From: J027 sp034437655
Lineage (GTDB): Bacteria; Chloroflexota; Anaerolineae; Aggregatilineales; J027
DNA: 64,000 bases
Reading direction: 5' to 3'
Assembly (NCBI GenBank): GCA_034437655.1
Contig: DAOTTU010000103.1
Span: 16,303 to 80,302 of the forward strand
Shown here: positions 1-9,171 of the stretch, one piece after another
Numbering within the stretch: position 1 is the first letter of the stretch
Layout: each line of letters opens with the position of its first letter
Program-made: the position numbers and the translations under genes
The notes under the pieces: generated by a model
Seen by the model: the letters and a program-made list of their open reading frames with translations, nothing else
Told to the model about the DNA's origin: nothing
The model's database searches: none

Positions 1-124
1 GGTAAACGCAAGCGGGGTATGGCAATCCGATCCGCTGTGTGAGCGCCCTTCAGGGCTGTTCACGCACACCACCTGCATAGCCTCGTCCTTCAGGGCGAAG
101 GAAACTACCGCCCTGTACCAATAG
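1..124 (+). mobile_element. Probable right-end remnant of an IS200/IS605 (TnpB-type) element
   Basis: Seen: two small hairpins, GCCC-TTCA-GGGC at 45-56 and TCCTTC-AGGGC-GAAGGA at 86-102. The second closely resembles the terminal GTCCTTCAGGGCG stem-loop found at IS605-family right ends and at the 3' end of TnpB omega-RNAs (recalled family knowledge, not searched). A frame open from base 2 reads VNAS first, like the (D)xNAS/A segment just after the TnpB zinc finger, and stops with TAG at 122-124. No transposase catalytic region lies in the window, so the body of the element, if present, is to the left. The downstream gene begins about 110 bp later and looks damaged. Confidence 0.4.
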
Positions 125-231
125 CGTGCCAGATGTGCCCTAAAGCGCTCCAATGGCTTGCCGCTCGGTGTGGCCTCCCCTACAGTGTAGACATCTATAC
201 GCATTGAACTTATCAGAGAGGCGACTACTCC

Positions 232-1875
232 ATGTTGAGAGCATTTTCCTTGTCTTGAGCGCTACCATACTCTTCTTATTGTTACCGTCACCATCCACAA
301 CCGCGCAAACGTCTCCCACGCAAACCTTTGACTGGCAGGAACAGGGTATCAGCCTTAATTACCCGGCAGGGTGGGGCGATGCGGCCGTCATCACCGAAGA
401 AGCGGCGGTTATTCGTGCGTCTGATGCTGATTTTGATGTTATGAATCCTGATGGATTGACGTTCTTTGTGGTGGCGTTGGAGGATAAGCTGCAACCAATG
501 GCGGCTCAGTCTGACGTGCGCTCGCTCAGTGAGTGGATGCTGTACCGCGTCAATGATCGGCTGGAGATACCCCTCGGCAGCGTCGAAACGATTCTGGTGC
601 AAAGCCTTCCCTATGGCACCGTCGCGACACCGCGCCTGACCGAAAACGATTTGAATGCGCAGTATGCCGTTATTGTTGGTGCGCGGTCTTTTGCGATGCT
701 GCTGCTGGACCCGGCTGGTGTGGCGACTGCGAATGACTGGTTCGCTGTGCTGGACTCGCTTCAGGTCGAGAGCGCAGCGGACATCGTGCCGGTGTCACCT
801 GTGCCAGACAATGACGTGATTGAAAATTTCGAGACTGTGACAGCGGCCAGCGCCTTCACACCCTACACGGTAGATACGGATGCAGCATGGATAGATGCCT
901 ATTTGCAGGCACCAGCGGGGGCCGTGCCACTGAATTTTGTGCTTTCAGACGCCAGCGGCGATGAAATCTTTGAAACGGGCTATCTGTTGGAAAGTGACCC
1001 TGAAACTGGCCGCCTCGTGATGCACTTTCCGACCAATGGCAACCCGCCCTATACCGTCACAGCGCTTGCCCCTGATGATGTGCCGCTCTCACTGACGGCT
1101 GCTGGCCATGACTACCCTATGCCTGTGCTGGACTTTGCCAGTAGTGGCGCTTGCGGCTGGCATTCAAGCCTTAACAACATTGGATGACACACCCACGCCG
1201 ACGGTGGATGTGTTCGTCAACGCAGGCGAAACCCCGTTAGTGCCTATCCCGTTATTTGTTGATGAAGGTGACTTGCTGAGTGCTTATCTGGTGCCAGGTG
1301 ATCCAGTTATTTTGACACCCAATCTGCGGATTGACATTGGCCCCTATCAGCGTGTGTTCAGCTCTGGCTATTCTGGCAGCGGAATGAATACGCTCATTGC
1401 AAATGTGGCGTTACCTCTGGCCGGCATCTATACCCTGCGCACGTCAGAATATACCGCCTTTGATGGTTTTCGTGAGCCGCCTCCTGTCTCCGTGAGTGTG
1501 CAGGCCGTGGTTACAGACGCTGCGCTGACCTTTACAACCGAAGACGGTGTGTCACAGGGCCCGGTCACGTTGCAAGACCTTGCACCCGGCACACCAGCGA
1601 ATGGCACCTTAGAAACCCCCTTGAGTGTCGATGTCTGGACCCTGACCCTCCCTGAAAGTGATTCCCCGCAGACCGTGACGGTGACAATTGAAGGTGCAGG
1701 AGCGTTGCGGGCCGGTGTTTTTGTACCGTTTTCGAATTTCACCAGCGAGTATCTAGGCGAGGCGACAACGGATACTCCGCTCAGCGTGGCTACTGAATTT
1801 CGAGCGTTCAGGATTCATGTGATTGCAGAGGGGATGAACACAGGCGACTATACCCTCACCGCTACCGTCGAATAG
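232..1875 (+). pseudogene. Secreted protein with PPC-like beta repeats, broken by two frameshifts
   Basis: A good start exists at 232: an AGAGAGGCG ribosome site lies 8 bases upstream and the ATG opens MLRAFSL, but this frame stops at 258. The natural continuation of the signal peptide (VLSATILFLLLPSPSTTAQ) is in the next frame, which runs to a stop at 1187. A third segment returns to the first frame from about 1110 to 1875. Reassembled, the product is a signal peptide, a PsbP/DUF1795-like domain (NYPAGWGD at its start) and about three beta-rich repeats. The last ends in GDYTLTATVE, as pre-peptidase C-terminal (PPC) domains do. The two shifts are compensating, so sequencing errors are as possible as a real pseudogene. 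The function is unknown; an extracytoplasmic location is inferred from the leader. Confidence 0.5.
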
Positions 1876-1890
1876 CAGCACCAGCCCGCG

Positions 1891-2418
1891 TTATCTGTTC
1901 TCAGCGTTGAGGGCGGTGTAAGTGGACTGCGTTTTGATGAGGTGCCGCATGCGGCCCGGGCTGTGCTTACGAAAGAAGCCCCATAGTTTGCGCGGCCCGA
2001 GCTTTTGCATCGCAAATCCCAGCACACGGGGCGGCAGTCGCCAGATGGGAATGCGCCGAAAACCCATACCTTGTAACATCTTGTCCACGGCTGTATTGCG
2101 TGTGACAGCGTATAGGTTGCGACCGCTGTTCCCCACATGCACGACTACATCTTCCATAATCTGCTTGCCGAGTCCCTGCCCCCGAAAACGTTTGACCATA
2201 TAAAATGGGCCAATTTCTGCCCACTGATCGTTGATTACCACCCATGCGCCGAAACCGACGAGTTCATCGTCAACATAGGTGAAACGAATCGTCTCTGCTG
2301 CTAACAGTTGTTGGAGTTCGGCCAGGCTTAATGCACCAATAAACGGCGATTGATTGACTTCTTCAAGCAAGGCTTCAAGGGCTGCGATGGAGCGTAGGGC
2401 TGACGTTGACTCAATCAT
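1891..2418 (-). CDS. GNAT family N-acetyltransferase
   Basis: A 175-residue acetyltransferase of the GNAT fold, which moves an acetyl group from acetyl-CoA to an amine. The acetyl-CoA binding motif A is visible as RFRGQGLGKQIM (about residues 75-90), preceded by a strand with AEIGPFYM and followed by NLYAVTRN and MGFRRI. I chose the ATG at 2418 because it overlaps the end of the upstream deacetylase gene by 8 bases (ATGATTGA arrangement), typical of translational coupling. A longer frame reaches 2478 but would lie inside that gene. The pairing suggests both enzymes act on one amino-sugar or amine substrate, deacetylating and then reacetylating it. The substrate cannot be read from the sequence. 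Confidence 0.8.
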   Translation of the reverse strand: MIESTSALRSIAALEALLEEVNQSPFIGALSLAELQQLLAAETIRFTYVDDELVGFGAWVVINDQWAEIGPFYMVKRFRGQGLGKQIMEDVVVHVGNSGRNLYAVTRNTAVDKMLQGMGFRRIPIWRLPPRVLGFAMQKLGPRKLWGFFRKHSPGRMRHLIKTQSTYTALNAENR

Positions 2419-3823
2419 GACGATTTTCCTGCTGAGTACGTAACACTTCAATGTTAACACGCCGATACCCCTCGGCATAGGTTACCCCGGCAAATGTCCC
2501 CCAGATGCGCGAGAGTAGCTTTTCGAAAAATGGAAAAATCAGTGCGTTGAGATAGCCCTGCGTCGTATGACAGGCCAGCGCCGCTAATTTGATATGCCGT
2601 ACCCCGGTGACATCGACAAACGTGTTGGGTAGCAAAGTTGAGGTCAGCAACAGGTCAAGTTCGTCGGCATATTCGTAGCGGCTGATGGCTTCGCGCACAA
2701 TGCGCCCGGTGGCGAGATGGTCGGGGTGCGGATACGGATTGGCGCGGCGTCGGTACTCAAAGGTCACCACCAGGTCTGGTCGGTGGAGTGTCAACTGGTC
2801 AAGGGTTTTGTCAATCGCGGCATCGTCCACCGTCAGGGTACGGTCAAAATAACCCATGTAGATGATCTCACGCACCCCCAATAATTCTGCGGCCTGTGAA
2901 GACTCCGCGAGTCGTATACGGATATAGTCTTCGCGTTCGAGTACTTGATAGCGCTTTGACCATGCCCCACGATCTCCACCCGCGAAAATAACGGACAGCA
3001 CCTCCCCCGCCAGACGATAGACCAGGCCGCCGCAGAAACCTTCGAGGTCGTCGGGGTGGGGCGCGATGATCATAATCGTGCGGTATTTTTCGACGTTGAG
3101 GTGTGGTACCAGAAAAAAACGCTCGTGATCTTTGTGTGAAACAGGGGGCAATGCCGGGCCGAACTCGCTGGTGTCGTGGATGGCATCACCGGACGGGACG
3201 GGTGCAAGGATCGCTTCCCGGTACTCTTTAGGCTGAGGGGCACCGCTCCGCATTCGATAGGCCGCCCGCAACCTTGCCAGGCTTTGCAACATCAGGTATA
3301 TCCCCAACAGCCCAACGGCAGAAACTGTCTGTGTAAAGGCATCCACCAGCATCAAGGCGCTGGCTATAAAGAATAACATTGTCGTCAGCAACAACAGGCG
3401 TCGGTGATGGGTGGTTGTGCGTACCTCTACGAATAATATCAACTCGATAACACCGCGAAAGAATAATATTGCACTCAGCAACACCGCCATCAGCACCAGC
3501 CCAACGGACTGCGCAAAAACAAACGGCACAGCCACGGACATGTGCAAGAGTTCACGGAGCAGCACAATCTTCCACAGGCGGCCAAGCATGCGGCTAAAAA
3601 CCACCGAAAGGACGGTCACGGCAGAGTCAAGCAGCACCAGCCCGCCGACGACCAGCAACAGCACCTCCAAAACGTTATCGGGCACCAGTAGCAGCGTCAA
3701 CCCCAGCACAAATGTATAGACACTGCGGAGGGCGTGGTACCACCATTTCTGGGTGTAGTTCAAGCGTAGTTCAAGAAAATACATGATTTGTCCAATTAAC
3801 TTTGCGCGTTGATATGTTGACAT
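2411..3823 (-). CDS. HdeD-like membrane domain fused to PIG-L (LmbE) deacetylase
   Basis: The N-terminal 200 residues hold about six hydrophobic helices in paired arrangement, as in HdeD/DUF308 membrane proteins. The C-terminal half is a PIG-L/LmbE N-acetyl hydrolase. Its zinc motif is seen as APHPDDLEGFCGG (about residue 255), with a downstream HPDH. This family removes acetyl groups from GlcNAc-type sugars, as in mycothiol, bacillithiol or GPI precursor synthesis. At 470 residues it is about twice the usual 230-300, the extra length being the membrane part. The catalytic domain is therefore probably tethered to the membrane and may act on a lipid-linked sugar (inference). Start at 3823 (no strong ribosome site; an ATG at 3784 is the alternative). 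The GNAT gene downstream is translationally coupled. Confidence 0.8.
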   Translation of the reverse strand: MSTYQRAKLIGQIMYFLELRLNYTQKWWYHALRSVYTFVLGLTLLLVPDNVLEVLLLVVGGLVLLDSAVTVLSVVFSRMLGRLWKIVLLRELLHMSVAVPFVFAQSVGLVLMAVLLSAILFFRGVIELILFVEVRTTTHHRRLLLLTTMLFFIASALMLVDAFTQTVSAVGLLGIYLMLQSLARLRAAYRMRSGAPQPKEYREAILAPVPSGDAIHDTSEFGPALPPVSHKDHERFFLVPHLNVEKYRTIMIIAPHPDDLEGFCGGLVYRLAGEVLSVIFAGGDRGAWSKRYQVLEREDYIRIRLAESSQAAELLGVREIIYMGYFDRTLTVDDAAIDKTLDQLTLHRPDLVVTFEYRRRANPYPHPDHLATGRIVREAISRYEYADELDLLLTSTLLPNTFVDVTGVRHIKLAALACHTTQGYLNALIFPFFEKLLSRIWGTFAGVTYAEGYRRVNIEVLRTQQENRHD

Positions 3824-3932
3824 GAAAGGCTAAAGAATGACTAGGGGGAAAGCTGAATTCAGTTTTTATATTCTGCGCGTGTATTCAAACATCATGATAG
3901 ATCGTGTTGTCAATTATCCGATTGTTTGATAT

Positions 3933-4127
3933 TCAATAGTCGAACAGGCGATATATCCGATTTGGGTTCAGCTTTATACTGCGAGTAACCAACCATTCAG
4001 CAAAAAAGTCCCCTTTGGTATGGAGATTATCGCTTTTAGATTTTAATATTGCCTCGATGTAGACTGCTGCCTGGTCGGCATCCAAACGTGAACCGAGTTG
4101 CTGTCTGCGGTTTCTTTGAGGTATGCT
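3933..4127 (-). pseudogene. Unidentified 64-codon gene remnant
   Basis: Inside the 470-base AT-rich gap before the glycosyltransferase gene, the minus strand has an open frame with coding-like composition. It includes LDADQAAVYIEAIL and FFAEWLVTRSIKLN and ends IYRLFDY-TGA. It begins directly after a TGA and has no ATG; a TTG at the LDADQ segment would give a 50-residue product. It looks like the C-terminal stub of a deleted protein rather than a functional gene. I do not recognise the family. The rest of the gap (3824-3932 and 4128-4292) shows nothing I can name. Confidence 0.3.
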
Positions 4128-4292
4128 TCACGTAGTATTGTGCTTACCTATTGAGCAGAGTATATACAAGAAGATTTTACTGTGTGGAAGAATAAGTAAC
4201 CAGTCTTGAGAATTGCATGATCATTCTTTTGTCATTATAAGGTGTGCATACTAGGGGCTGCCGCTCTATTCCAGAAATGGGGATTGTGTAAG

Positions 4293-5240
4293 ATGTCATC
4301 TGAGAAACTATCGAGCGAAGAAGCAATTACTCTGCCGTTTGTGAGTGTTGTTGTACCTACCTATAACGAGGTCAATTTGCTCCGTGAAAGTTTGCCAACG
4401 CTGTTTGAGCAGGATTACCCCAACTTCGAGATAATCCTGGTGAATGATGGCTCGACAGATGGTACAGGTGCCTATGCCGCTACGCTAATTGAAAACGCAA
4501 CGGTCACTTTTCGCTTAATTAATCAAGAAAATGCTGGTGTAGCTGCGGCACGTAATGCGGGTTGGCAAGTAGCAAAGGGGGAACTTGTGGCGTTTATTGA
4601 TACGGGTTGTCATGCTGATAAGCAGTGGATTTCTGATTTGGTAGGTGCAATAGGTGATGCAGGCGGCATTGGTGGCAAAATTATACTGACGCGCGAACAC
4701 AGTGCCCTTACCAGGTATACCCGTGTTTCTCAACAATACCGCCACCGTATTAGAAATGGTCGTGTTGAGTATCTCATTGGTGCCAATATGGCAATAAGGC
4801 GACAAGTTTTGGTCGATGTCAACGGGTTTCGCAATTGGGGTGGCGTTGGTGGGGAAGATGTTGATATTTGCTACCGTATCATCCATGCTGGACATCAGTT
4901 AGTCGTTACTGACGATGCATTGATATACCATCACGACAGCGCAACGCGCATCACACAATTTATGAAGAAATATTTTAATCGTGGCTACGCTAATTATTAC
5001 TTTTCAGCAGCTTGGTTCAAGATGGGTCACCACAACCGAATGCTACCGATAGAAGTTTTGCGTCGTTTTGTAGCTGTATTGTTGTCACCGTATCTGGCAG
5101 CAACATATGCCTCGCGGTCAATATGGCGTGATTGGCCTATATATACACTGATTAGTATGGCTGAGCACCTGTCTTTCGCGATGGGACTGATCTATGCCTT
5201 TATACGCCGCGACCGCTATCCTGGTTCCAATGCTGATTGA
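4293..5240 (+). CDS. Family 2 glycosyltransferase
   Basis: A 315-residue GT-A fold glycosyltransferase that transfers a sugar from a nucleotide donor, probably onto a growing surface polysaccharide or lipid-linked unit. The order is standard: VSVVVPTYNE near the N-terminus, ILVNDGSTDGTG, an AAARNAGW loop, an AFIDTG segment in the DxD position, and GGEDVDICYRI as the ED motif before the acceptor site. A hydrophobic C-terminal stretch suggests membrane association. I placed the start at the ATG at 4293, just ahead of the conserved first strand; a GTG at 4242 would add 17 residues. It faces the capsule-type transferase gene tail to tail with 5 bases between stop codons. Base composition is lower in GC than in the flanking genes. 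Confidence 0.85.
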   Translation: MSSEKLSSEEAITLPFVSVVVPTYNEVNLLRESLPTLFEQDYPNFEIILVNDGSTDGTGAYAATLIENATVTFRLINQENAGVAAARNAGWQVAKGELVAFIDTGCHADKQWISDLVGAIGDAGGIGGKIILTREHSALTRYTRVSQQYRHRIRNGRVEYLIGANMAIRRQVLVDVNGFRNWGGVGGEDVDICYRIIHAGHQLVVTDDALIYHHDSATRITQFMKKYFNRGYANYYFSAAWFKMGHHNRMLPIEVLRRFVAVLLSPYLAATYASRSIWRDWPIYTLISMAEHLSFAMGLIYAFIRRDRYPGSNAD

Positions 5241-5245
5241 ATTGA

Positions 5246-6922
5246 TCAAGCTTCCGGATTCTTCGGTGTAAGGTCTTTCAAAATGGCATCACAGATCACG
5301 CTCAAATATGGGCTATTCTCTGAAGAGAGCGCAGTGTTGCGGTTGTAATGTAAGGTCGGGTAGGATAGAAATTTCTCTTCGACATGTGGTAGCGGCACCA
5401 TGATTTCAAAGAAATGCATGTAAGCATAGCGCCTAGCATATTTAACAGATTCACTTAAGTCATGGGTCGTAGTGGCAAAACCTTGGTAAAGTAGATTTTC
5501 ATATTCCTCAATTGTAGATGGTGTGAGCGTAAAGCCCTTATAATTATAGTGAACCTTACCAGAAATAATTGTGTATTTCCCAGCGAGTACAGCTTCTAAA
5601 CCAATTGTAGAGCCGTAAGCAAGCACTACCCGCGCTTCGTCTAATAATGCGTATGAATTTATAGACTCGTCCGCGTCAAAAACTGTTACGTTCTTGGGTA
5701 ATTGTGCAGGAAGTTGCGCACTGACTGGTGAGCGGGATTCTTTGAAAGGAATACGGACTTCTGCGGGGTGGACACGAATAACAAGGTGGTATTCTGGATG
5801 TGAACGGAACCAATCAATTGTATGGTGAACCCAATGCATCATAGAGTCGAAGGCTACATCTGACTCGAAAACTGTAGTGTCCCACAATACATTGGTAAAG
5901 AGTACAGCTACGGGGGCATCATCGTTGAGGTGTGCAGGATTTTCCATTTTGGTCCATAATCTTTGGAGTCCTGTTTTGCCACGACGCCGTGCGATAAGGT
6001 AATCGTCAAGCTTTTGGTGTTCAGCTTTGCTCAGCGGTGTTGTGGAGCGCGTTTGCCATTCCTGCTCGTAGTCATACTTGATAACAGGTAGATTGTTGGC
6101 TAGTAGTAACGCGTTGGCACGGTTGGAAGCCCGTTCATAGGTCCATACTGAAACCCCCTGCTTTTTAGCGAGCGCCATCATGATGGCTTCCGCGTAGAAT
6201 AGCCCATTGAGAACAAAAATCGAAGTAGGACGAAATTCTGTCAGTATTCGTGTCGCTGCTGCTTGGACAATCAATCCTGCGGTTACAAAGCGACGGTAAA
6301 TTGCTGCATTTTCCGGCGTATCTTCTACTTCACCTTGTAGCAGATGACGTTGCACTGAGGCCTTTACGAGCCTACCGATTGGTAATGCCGCATGTGTAAA
6401 GGCTTGTAGTTCTCTCAGGGAGAGCTGGTCAAGGGCGGCAATCTGAGCTGAGAGCTGTGCTAAGTCGACATAATCACCTAAATCGCGATAAGGTAGACCA
6501 GAGCGAGACAAAAATTGTTGTGAGCGTCGCCGACATAAGTTACAAGTTGACGTAAAGTCATCAATGATCGTCCGAGGCTCACAGGCAGGTAATATTTGAT
6601 TGCACAGAATGGTGAGCGTTTCAGCACCGCGTTGATGCAAGGCACGCGCAATGGTAGTTTCCCATGCCATATGAACTAGCCACCCACGTAATGTAAATAT
6701 CAAAACTCTGTGGTTTGCATTTGGAGGGTATGGTGGTGCAACTTCTGTGGTCTTCAACTCGCGAAGGATGTCGGGCGCTGTGTGGGTAATATTTTGATAA
6801 AATCTTATTAGGACACGGATCGTATAACTTAATAAAGGGGATCGTTTGATCCACTGTGTGACAGGGTAGATATATTGCGAAGTTGCGAATTTGCGAAACG
6901 CATCAGTTGACAGTTTTCTCAT
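5246..6922 (-). CDS. Capsule polysaccharide biosynthesis-type transferase
   Basis: A 558-residue protein. Its C-terminal half matches the pattern of the Capsule_synth family, GT-B-like proteins that build or attach surface polysaccharide. HLVIRVHPAE (around residue 370) is followed by SINSYALLDEARVV and by YGSTIGLEAVLAGK, the glycine/serine/glutamate motif of the nucleotide-sugar site. The N-terminal half carries a cluster CNLCRRRSQQF of unknown role and a stretch FVLNGLFYAEAI. No signal peptide is present, so it acts on the cytoplasmic face. Start at 6922 without a clear ribosome site. Neighbours are a GT2 enzyme and a flippase, consistent with one polysaccharide assembly group, although this gene and the GT2 gene converge. 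Confidence 0.7.
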   Translation of the reverse strand: MRKLSTDAFRKFATSQYIYPVTQWIKRSPLLSYTIRVLIRFYQNITHTAPDILRELKTTEVAPPYPPNANHRVLIFTLRGWLVHMAWETTIARALHQRGAETLTILCNQILPACEPRTIIDDFTSTCNLCRRRSQQFLSRSGLPYRDLGDYVDLAQLSAQIAALDQLSLRELQAFTHAALPIGRLVKASVQRHLLQGEVEDTPENAAIYRRFVTAGLIVQAAATRILTEFRPTSIFVLNGLFYAEAIMMALAKKQGVSVWTYERASNRANALLLANNLPVIKYDYEQEWQTRSTTPLSKAEHQKLDDYLIARRRGKTGLQRLWTKMENPAHLNDDAPVAVLFTNVLWDTTVFESDVAFDSMMHWVHHTIDWFRSHPEYHLVIRVHPAEVRIPFKESRSPVSAQLPAQLPKNVTVFDADESINSYALLDEARVVLAYGSTIGLEAVLAGKYTIISGKVHYNYKGFTLTPSTIEEYENLLYQGFATTTHDLSESVKYARRYAYMHFFEIMVPLPHVEEKFLSYPTLHYNRNTALSSENSPYLSVICDAILKDLTPKNPEA

Positions 6923-7142
6923 TTTATAGAAGCCCTATTCCTTGCTAATCGGGGGAATGGACACCCACTCCCTCTCTTTATCAAAATTTACTGCAACTTA
7001 ATGTCACGTCCCAATCATACCAGAGTTTTTGGTGGGGATACTCTTCTGTAGCGCAGTGATATGGACATTCTGCGATAGTGTGGCCGAAGGTTGTACTTAT
7101 CACAATATATGTGCATCATCGAGTGGATTATGTTGGTTTCAC

Positions 7143-8645
7143 TTACCCTAGCACATAGGGTTTTACACCGTGTCGGCGTATCCACTCATATCCTTTTAGA
7201 GGGCCGAGCCATATAAGTAGCGTGTAACAAAATACTAATATAATGGACAACCCTAAATCGAGCGGATGTGATCCAGGTTCGATAGCGTATGCAATAGCAG
7301 CAGCAAGCAAAGCACTCGCTACCATAACCCCAATCTTTCGCCATGGAAATGGAATGTAATAAAAACGAACAGAGAAAGCGTAGCTGACAAGTCCACCTGC
7401 GAGTACAGAAAGTGTTGTTGCGGCAAAAGTACCATAGACGCCAAACGCAGGAATTAGAAGAATATTCGCAACAACGGCGGTGATGAGTTGTGTGGTGGTG
7501 CTGATCCATACATATTGTGTTTTCTTTGCGATGACATAGCCCTGCACCACGATCATCGCAATACCGCTGACGACTTCTGGTACAACAGCAAATGGCAATA
7601 GCATGATGACAGGCAGATATTCTGGTATGTTGAGGATTTGGATGAGGTCTCCAATTATCGTTGCCAGGCTGATAGCTGTTAAGAGGAGTACGAAAATAAA
7701 ATAAGGTGCCATCCTGCCAACGACGTCTCGTCCATCTTCTGGCCGCTCCGTGATAATTCGCATTTGTAAGGGAATCCAGGCTGTACGTAAGCCATTTGTG
7801 ACCAAACGTGCAACACGAGCAAAGCGGGTGGCAACCTGGTACAGGCCGAGGTCGCTAAGGCTAATAAATTTTTCCAGCAAGAAGCGATCTACGACTGCGG
7901 ATGCCGCTACGATTACTTTTGCGGGAACCAAGGGCAGTGAGAACTTGACGACTGTTCCCCAGTATTTGTATCTAATATTGGGGGTGGTCAATCTAAATAA
8001 GATGACTGTGTATATGACAGTCATGATAGCACCACTGATGGCTTGAGCGCCAAGAATAGCAAGTGCGCCATCTTCACCGATTGTGTAAATGAATAGTATT
8101 GCAAAAACAGTATTTAGAATGAATGTCAGCACGGAGGTTGAAATGTAGAGCCCAGCTTTTTCCATTGCCCTGAATAAAAACAGAGGAGTCTGCGCTGCAC
8201 TATTGCAAACAGCAATCCAGATAGCTAGTGTAAGATAGGGCGAGAAGGGTATTTGCGTAATTAATTGGCTGAAAAGACTCTCAAGATTCATGACAATCAG
8301 CCCCATAACTACCGCACTCCCCCACGCCATTGTCCAGACAGCACCAAGATGATGTTTTCGCTGTTGGTCCTTCCACTCATAATAGTATCGTGTAATGCTA
8401 TCTGCAAAACCAAGTCCAAACGCTTGTGTCAGGAATTCAGTAAATATTGCTGCGACAGCGATGGTACCATAATCAGCAGGGGTCAGTAGGCTCCAATAAA
8501 TGGGGATGAGCAAAAACTCCCCAAGGCGCGGAATAAGCAAACCAAACGTGTAAATTGCGCTTGACTTCGCAGCATAGGAGACAATTTTGTTGAAGCTAAG
8601 GTTGGACAGGTTATCGTGCTGCGATGAAGAATCACTTTTTGACAA
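7143..8645 (-). CDS. Wzx-like polysaccharide flippase (MOP superfamily)
   Basis: A 500-residue integral membrane protein with about 12-14 hydrophobic helices over its whole length, as in oligosaccharide flippases of the MOP/MATE superfamily. These move lipid-linked sugar repeats across the membrane. The first helix region contains FGLLIPRLGEFLLIP, the characteristic start of the polysaccharide synthesis family, followed by LTPADYGTIAVA. The start is a TTG at 8645 with a GAAGAGGA ribosome site 7 bases upstream. No polymerase (Wzy) gene is visible, so the locus is incomplete or split. Codon and base use are AT-rich like the two neighbouring sugar genes. Confidence 0.85.
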   Translation of the reverse strand: MSKSDSSSQHDNLSNLSFNKIVSYAAKSSAIYTFGLLIPRLGEFLLIPIYWSLLTPADYGTIAVAAIFTEFLTQAFGLGFADSITRYYYEWKDQQRKHHLGAVWTMAWGSAVVMGLIVMNLESLFSQLITQIPFSPYLTLAIWIAVCNSAAQTPLFLFRAMEKAGLYISTSVLTFILNTVFAILFIYTIGEDGALAILGAQAISGAIMTVIYTVILFRLTTPNIRYKYWGTVVKFSLPLVPAKVIVAASAVVDRFLLEKFISLSDLGLYQVATRFARVARLVTNGLRTAWIPLQMRIITERPEDGRDVVGRMAPYFIFVLLLTAISLATIIGDLIQILNIPEYLPVIMLLPFAVVPEVVSGIAMIVVQGYVIAKKTQYVWISTTTQLITAVVANILLIPAFGVYGTFAATTLSVLAGGLVSYAFSVRFYYIPFPWRKIGVMVASALLAAAIAYAIEPGSHPLDLGLSIILVFCYTLLIWLGPLKGYEWIRRHGVKPYVLG

Positions 8646-9171
8646 AAATGTATCCTCTTCATCCGTTGATAGGGTTGGCTACTAATTTTAGGGACTTGGG
8701 TGACTTTGCGTTCGAGCGAACCCTCATAATAATTGGTACGCAAGTTATAACCGGGCTGAATAGATCAGATGGGTTCGACTGCGGAAATGTTACTGCTTTG
8801 ATACCATTGACCATACACTATATTTAGCTGAATTACGCGCCTGATTTCTTCTATTTAATTGTGCTATAGTTTACCTCACCGAGTGCCTTTCTTGCCATAT
8901 TTTACTCAGAACTTACAGGGTAATGGTGTTAACTGTAGCGGTAAGGACATAGCTTGCTTCTGGTAGGATACGTCAATAATCCGTGAACCTGCTGCCATCG
9001 GTTTATCACTCCCAATGTCAGCAAAACGGCCGCCCGGGCAATTTCTGGCGCGTGCTGAATTTTGCCAGGTCAGCCCATATGTGGGGCGACACATCTCAGC
9101 GGGCATGCTAGCTTCAAGTCAAAAGTTGTGTGTAACACAGCCGGTACGACGGATATTTGACGGAGGATTGT
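8646..9171. other. Intergenic region between divergent genes
   Basis: 526 bases separate the flippase from the eCIS-type gene, which are transcribed away from each other, so promoters for both should lie here. A TATAGT at 8865-8870 could be a minus-10 box for rightward transcription, but I see no convincing minus-35. Several short frames exist on both strands; none looks like a protein. Confidence 0.3.

Noticed and set aside
8624..8827. Short open frame overlapping the flippase start
   Set aside because: No ribosome site and overlap with a well-supported gene start on the other strand.
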